Origin: Pseudomonadota bacterium
GTDB taxonomy: Bacteria; Desulfobacterota; Desulfovibrionia; Desulfovibrionales; Desulfomicrobiaceae
Assembly: GCA_023393525.1 (NCBI GenBank)
Contig: JAEWKZ010000007.1
Location: forward strand, 1 to 37,432
Reading direction: 5' to 3'
DNA: 37,432 nucleotides
Position 1 is the stretch's first letter, and every line of letters starts with the position of its first letter. The notes under the pieces are model-generated. The model saw only the letters and a list, made by a program, of their open reading frames with translations, did no database searches and was not told where the DNA came from. Shown one piece after another: positions 34,649-37,432 of this stretch. A program made the translations under genes and the position numbers.

Positions 34649-35638
34649 ATGACCTTTTTTCCGGCCCTCCCTTTTCTTTCTCTGTTTGCAGGCATGGTGC
34701 TGTGGGGCAGTTCTTTCGTGGCATTCAAATATGCCGTGATGTTTTTTGATCCCATTGTGGTGGTCTTCGCGCGCATGGCCCTTTCCGCCGCGCTCTTTCT
34801 GCTCGCGCTTCCGCTGTGGCGCCCCAGGAGTCTGCGCCGGGACGATCTGTTCTTCATGGTCTTCATGGCCCTGTGCGAGCCGTGTCTGTATTTCGTGTTC
34901 GAAGGCCAGGCCCTGACCATGACCTCGGCGTCGCAGGCCGGGATGGTCGCGGCCACGTTGCCCGTTCTGGTCGCGGTCTGCGCGGGTTTCTTCCTGGGAG
35001 AGCGGCTGAGCTTGCGCTCATGGACCGGGCTGATTCTGGCCCTGGCCGGGGTGGCCTTGGTCAGCGTCGCCGGAACGCAGACCGCCGCCGCCCCCCGCCC
35101 GCTTTTCGGGAATTTTCTGGAGCTTCTGGCCATGCTCTGCGCGGCAGGCTACACCGTGAGCATGAAAAAACTTTGCGCCCGCTACTCTCCGTGGTTTCTG
35201 ACCGCGGTGCAGTCCATGGTCGGCACGGTGTTTTTTCTGCCGCTTCTGTTTTTGCCGACCACGACCATGCCTCAGGCCTTTCCGCCAGGCCCCAGCCTGG
35301 CCGTGCTGTATCTGTGCGTGTGCATAAGCATCGGGGCATATGGCTTCTACAATTACGGAATCAGCAAGCTTCCGGCCTGGCAGGCGTCGGCTTTCGTCAA
35401 CCTCATCCCCGTCTTTTCCATGCTGCTGGGCTGGCTGTGCCTGGACGAAAGATTGACCTCGCCGCAGCTCGTGGGCGTGGCCGTCGTGTTCGCGGGCGTG
35501 CTGCTGTGTCAGCAGTGGCCGGAAAACGACAACACCCTCCCCCGTGCGGTGACGGAAGAGGGTGCTGTCGCGGAATCCGTTTCCTTGCCGGGGAATCCCC
35601 TGGAAGAGGCTTTCGCGCCGGTGCGCGGCAAGGACTGA
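34649..35638 (+). CDS. EamA/DMT-family transporter
   Basis: This 329-residue membrane protein has about ten predicted membrane segments in two EamA repeats (about 8-145 and 155-290), in keeping with the drug/metabolite transporter superfamily. Typical marks are GMVLWGSSFVAFKYAV near the N-terminus, FFLGERLSLRSWTGLILALAGVAL closing the first repeat, and LCLDERLTSPQLVGVAVVFAGVLL closing the second. A hydrophilic tail of about 35 residues follows. Substrate unknown; members export amino acids, purines or other metabolites. Confidence 0.85.
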   Translation: MTFFPALPFLSLFAGMVLWGSSFVAFKYAVMFFDPIVVVFARMALSAALFLLALPLWRPRSLRRDDLFFMVFMALCEPCLYFVFEGQALTMTSASQAGMVAATLPVLVAVCAGFFLGERLSLRSWTGLILALAGVALVSVAGTQTAAAPRPLFGNFLELLAMLCAAGYTVSMKKLCARYSPWFLTAVQSMVGTVFFLPLLFLPTTTMPQAFPPGPSLAVLYLCVCISIGAYGFYNYGISKLPAWQASAFVNLIPVFSMLLGWLCLDERLTSPQLVGVAVVFAGVLLCQQWPENDNTLPRAVTEEGAVAESVSLPGNPLEEAFAPVRGKD

Positions 35639-35680
35639 TTCCTGTTTTCAGCCGGTTGTCGCAGGTGTCGGCTCCGGATT

Positions 35681-36490
35681 CTAGAGTTTGGTCAATCCTG
35701 CCATGGGCTTGGGCGCGGCGCTGATTTTTTCCTCGCTGACCTGGCCGTCCCTGGCCACGATGGCCCGCGTGCAGGAGATGTCGCGTCCGCTTTGCGCAAG
35801 GGCCTGGGCCACGATGCGCGACAAGCCGGAGCAGCAGGGCACTTCCATCTCAAGGACGGTGATGGAGTTGATGCGGTTCTGGGCAAAGACCTGGGCCAGG
35901 CGCTCCACGTATTCCCCGGCGTTGTCGAACTTGGGGCAGCCGATCATGACCGTGCGCCCTGCCAGGAAGCGTCCGTGGAAATCCGGGGTGGCCACGGGGC
36001 AGCAATCTCCCGCGATCAAGAGGTCCGAGTCCTGCAGGAACGGCGCGTGCGGCGGAACGAGCCGGATCTGCACGGGCCAGTGGGACAGGGCCGAGCCTAC
36101 CTGGCCGGTGGGCACGTTGGCCTGCTCGCACGGGGTCATGCGCATCATACCGGCGGACGGGCAGCCGCCCTGTCCGGTCGCGCGGGTGGAAACCTGGGCC
36201 GAGGGGCAGCCGCCGTGTCCCGTTCCGTGAATCAGGGCCTCGAGGCCGCCAATTTTGCGCACATGCTCCATGGCCGCCTCTTCGTCGAAATCGTCGGCCT
36301 CGCGCTCGATGATGTGCAGGGCGTCCTCGGGGCAATGCCCGATGCAGGCTCCGAGCCCGTCACAAAACATATCCCTCACGATCTTGGCCTTGCCGTCGAT
36401 GATGGCCAAAGCGCCCTCGGCGCATCCCGTCACGCACTGGCCGCAGCCCGTGCACTTTTCTTCGTCTATTTCGATAATCTTGCGAATCAT
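35681..36490 (-). CDS. Ferredoxin-type Fe-S protein (family found near hcp in Desulfovibrio)
   Basis: This 269-residue protein begins with a two-cluster ferredoxin domain. Cluster one has Cys13, 16, 19 and 23 (CTGCGQCVTGC). Cluster two has only Cys43, 49 and 53 (CDGLGACIGHCP), with Leu46 where a fourth cysteine is usual. After it come two copies of GxGGCPSA, then a C-terminal domain with GDCCP, IGCPKFDN and EVPCCSG. I recall relatives beside hydroxylamine reductase (hcp) in Desulfovibrio. GGAGGAG stands before the ATG at 36490; the open frame to 36517 adds nothing family-like. A CRP/FNR-type site lies 62 bp upstream, and an IS has inserted beyond it. Confidence 0.8.
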   Translation of the reverse strand: MIRKIIEIDEEKCTGCGQCVTGCAEGALAIIDGKAKIVRDMFCDGLGACIGHCPEDALHIIEREADDFDEEAAMEHVRKIGGLEALIHGTGHGGCPSAQVSTRATGQGGCPSAGMMRMTPCEQANVPTGQVGSALSHWPVQIRLVPPHAPFLQDSDLLIAGDCCPVATPDFHGRFLAGRTVMIGCPKFDNAGEYVERLAQVFAQNRINSITVLEMEVPCCSGLSRIVAQALAQSGRDISCTRAIVARDGQVSEEKISAAPKPMAGLTKL

Positions 36491-36551
36491 GATTTTCTCC
36501 TCCGCTGTTGCTTGCATGAGTCCTGTCTAGGGGCTTTGGGATGGGGCCGCT

Positions 36552-36565
36552 TTGAGCCATGTCAA
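36552..36565. promoter_or_regulatory. CRP/FNR-family-like binding site upstream of the ferredoxin gene
   Basis: TTGAGCCATGTCAA has the TTGA-N6-TCAA symmetry of CRP/FNR-family sites, 62 bp before the ferredoxin start. HcpR, a family member in sulfate reducers, uses a longer TTGTGA-N6-TCACAA-like site, so this is a partial match. Confidence 0.4.
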
Positions 36566-36630
36566 AAATGAGGAGATTTTGGGGAAAGATCAGTAGGGAG
36601 GTAGTGTGCGGGATCTTCAGCAAAAAGAAA

Positions 36631-36691
36631 GACCATGGCATGTGTGGGTTGTACCACCAATCCACAACTCCGGGAGGAGTCTGCCATGGTC
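36631..36691 (+). promoter_or_regulatory. Three-way-junction fold over the transposase start
   Basis: An outer stem pairs GACCATGGCA (36631-36640) with TGCCATGGTC (36682-36691). Within it are a hairpin TGTGGGTTG (36643-36651) with CAATCCACA (36658-36666), eight Watson-Crick pairs and one G-U, and a hairpin ACTCC (36667-36671) with GGAGT (36676-36680). The Shine-Dalgarno GGGAGGAG is in the second hairpin and the ATG is in the outer stem. Only transcripts entering from outside or starting before 36631 can form the full fold. Confidence 0.7.
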
Positions 36692-37432
36692 AGAAAAAAT
36701 TCTATCGTATCGTCGTCTGAACTCAAAGGGCTTCTTGAAGGCGAGCAGGATGTTTTGAAGGAACTCGTCCGTGCGGTCGTCCAGCAAACGTTGGAGGCCG
36801 AGATGGATGCAGCCCTTGGGGCCGCCAAGGGGGAGCGCACAGAGGGCCGTCTGGGCTATCGCAGCGGTTATTATGGCCGTACGTTGATCACACGTGTCGG
36901 CAAGCTCGAGCTCCGAGTCCCGCAGGACCGTCAGGGACAGTTCTCCACCCAGGTTTTTGAACGCTACCAGCGAAGCGAGAAGGCGTTGGTCTCGGCACTG
37001 GCGGAGATGTACATCCAGGGCGTGTCCACTCGAAAGGTCAAGCAGATCACCGAGGAGCTTTGCGGACACTCTTTCTCGGCCAGCTCCATCAGCGCCATCG
37101 TGAAGCGTCTGGATGAGCAACTGGCCCAGTTCGCCAGCCGGACTCTGGAGGAAGCTTATCCCTACCTGATCCTTGATGCTCGTTACGAGAAAGTACGTGA
37201 TTGCGGAGCGATACGTAGCCGGGCGGTAATGATCGCCATCGGCATCGACTGGGAAGGCCGCCGGCAGATTCTGGCCGTGGAGCTGGCCAACCGTGAAAGT
37301 GCAAGCTCGTGGAAGGATTTCATCCTGGGTCTGAAACAGCGCGGGCTCAAAGGGGTGGAAGTGGCGGTCAGCGATGACCATGCCGGGCTGAAGAAGGCGC
37401 TACGGGAAGCCCTGCCCGAGGCGGTCTGGCAA
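36686..37432 (+). CDS. IS256-family (Mutator-type) transposase, 3' truncated by window end
   Basis: The visible 249 residues begin MVRKNSIVSSSELKGLL and continue through the Mutator-type domain: GYRSGYYGRTLITRVGKLELRVPQDR, YIQGVSTRKVKQITEELCG, the first catalytic Asp in YLILDARYEKVR, and a second in VAVSDDHAGLKKAL. The final catalytic Glu lies past the window end. GGGAGGAG is seven bases before the ATG at 36686. No frameshift or stop is seen, so the element may be intact. The gene reads away from the ferredoxin gene. Confidence 0.93.
   Translation, partial: MVRKNSIVSSSELKGLLEGEQDVLKELVRAVVQQTLEAEMDAALGAAKGERTEGRLGYRSGYYGRTLITRVGKLELRVPQDRQGQFSTQVFERYQRSEKALVSALAEMYIQGVSTRKVKQITEELCGHSFSASSISAIVKRLDEQLAQFASRTLEEAYPYLILDARYEKVRDCGAIRSRAVMIAIGIDWEGRRQILAVELANRESASSWKDFILGLKQRGLKGVEVAVSDDHAGLKKALREALPEAVWQ

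Larger units (their letters stand above)
36599..37432 (+). mobile_element. IS256-family insertion sequence, left part (runs off window)
   Basis: The transposase gene is of IS256 type. The left end is not resolved; I place it near 36599, at GGTAGTGTGCGGGATCTTCAG, because the sequence changes there from spacer to a leader. The right end and the inverted repeat lie outside the window, so the boundary and target duplication cannot be checked here. Confidence 0.65.

Overview
The window is about 37.4 kb of GC-rich bacterial chromosome. Gene content points to an anaerobic sulfate-reducing deltaproteobacterium of the Desulfovibrionales; a Desulfomicrobium-like genome is my best guess, with low confidence at genus level. 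The signs are NtrYX preceded by a DUF4390 protein, PaaK just after rpsF-rpsR-rplI-dnaB, a fused succinyl-CoA-synthetase-type ligase next to a LUD-domain protein, and a ferredoxin of the kind found near hcp. No rRNA, tRNA or CRISPR array was recognised.

Layout. Positions 1-1046 have no credible gene and are packed with repeats: two and a half direct copies of a ~240-bp unit made of inverted REP-like hairpins, an 11-bp degenerate tandem repeat, a 154-bp element with 16-bp inverted ends, and a 73-bp dRS3-like element. Positions 1047-4772 (minus) hold a tight housekeeping cluster: NAD(P)HX repair enzyme, CBS-domain protein, TsaE and RarA. Positions 5038-8807 (plus) hold a complete polyamine ABC transporter potABCD closed by a terminator, then a small hypothetical protein, an L-cysteine desulfidase family protein and UDP-glucose 6-dehydrogenase. 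Positions 12169-17877 (plus) hold a second ABC importer (binding protein, ATPase, double-length permease) followed by an amidase and a cytidine deaminase; the set looks like one uptake-and-degradation operon for an unidentified nitrogen compound.

Positions 17948-20823 (minus) hold a LUD-domain protein and a fused beta-alpha succinyl-CoA-synthetase-like ligase. Positions 21011-25227 (plus) hold DUF4390, NtrY-like kinase and NtrX-like sigma-54 regulator. A second kinase-regulator pair reads toward them on the minus strand (25224-28966); the two regulators share a CTAG that supplies both stop codons. The second regulator has GAFSGA in place of GAFTGA, and its kinase has a periplasmic ABC-substrate-binding-type sensor. 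Positions 29111-32961 (plus) hold rpsF-rpsR-rplI-dnaB-paaK, with a structured leader and a strong hairpin at the rplI/dnaB junction, ended by a good terminator.

Positions 33034-34500 (minus) encode a DamX-like AAA ATPase with one membrane segment and a SPOR-like domain. A divergent EamA transporter follows, then a ferredoxin-type protein (minus) with a CRP/FNR-family-like site upstream. The window ends inside an IS256-family insertion sequence whose transposase start region can fold into a three-way junction that buries the Shine-Dalgarno and the start codon. The strongest leads are that fold, the importer-amidase-deaminase operon, and the rplI/dnaB hairpin.
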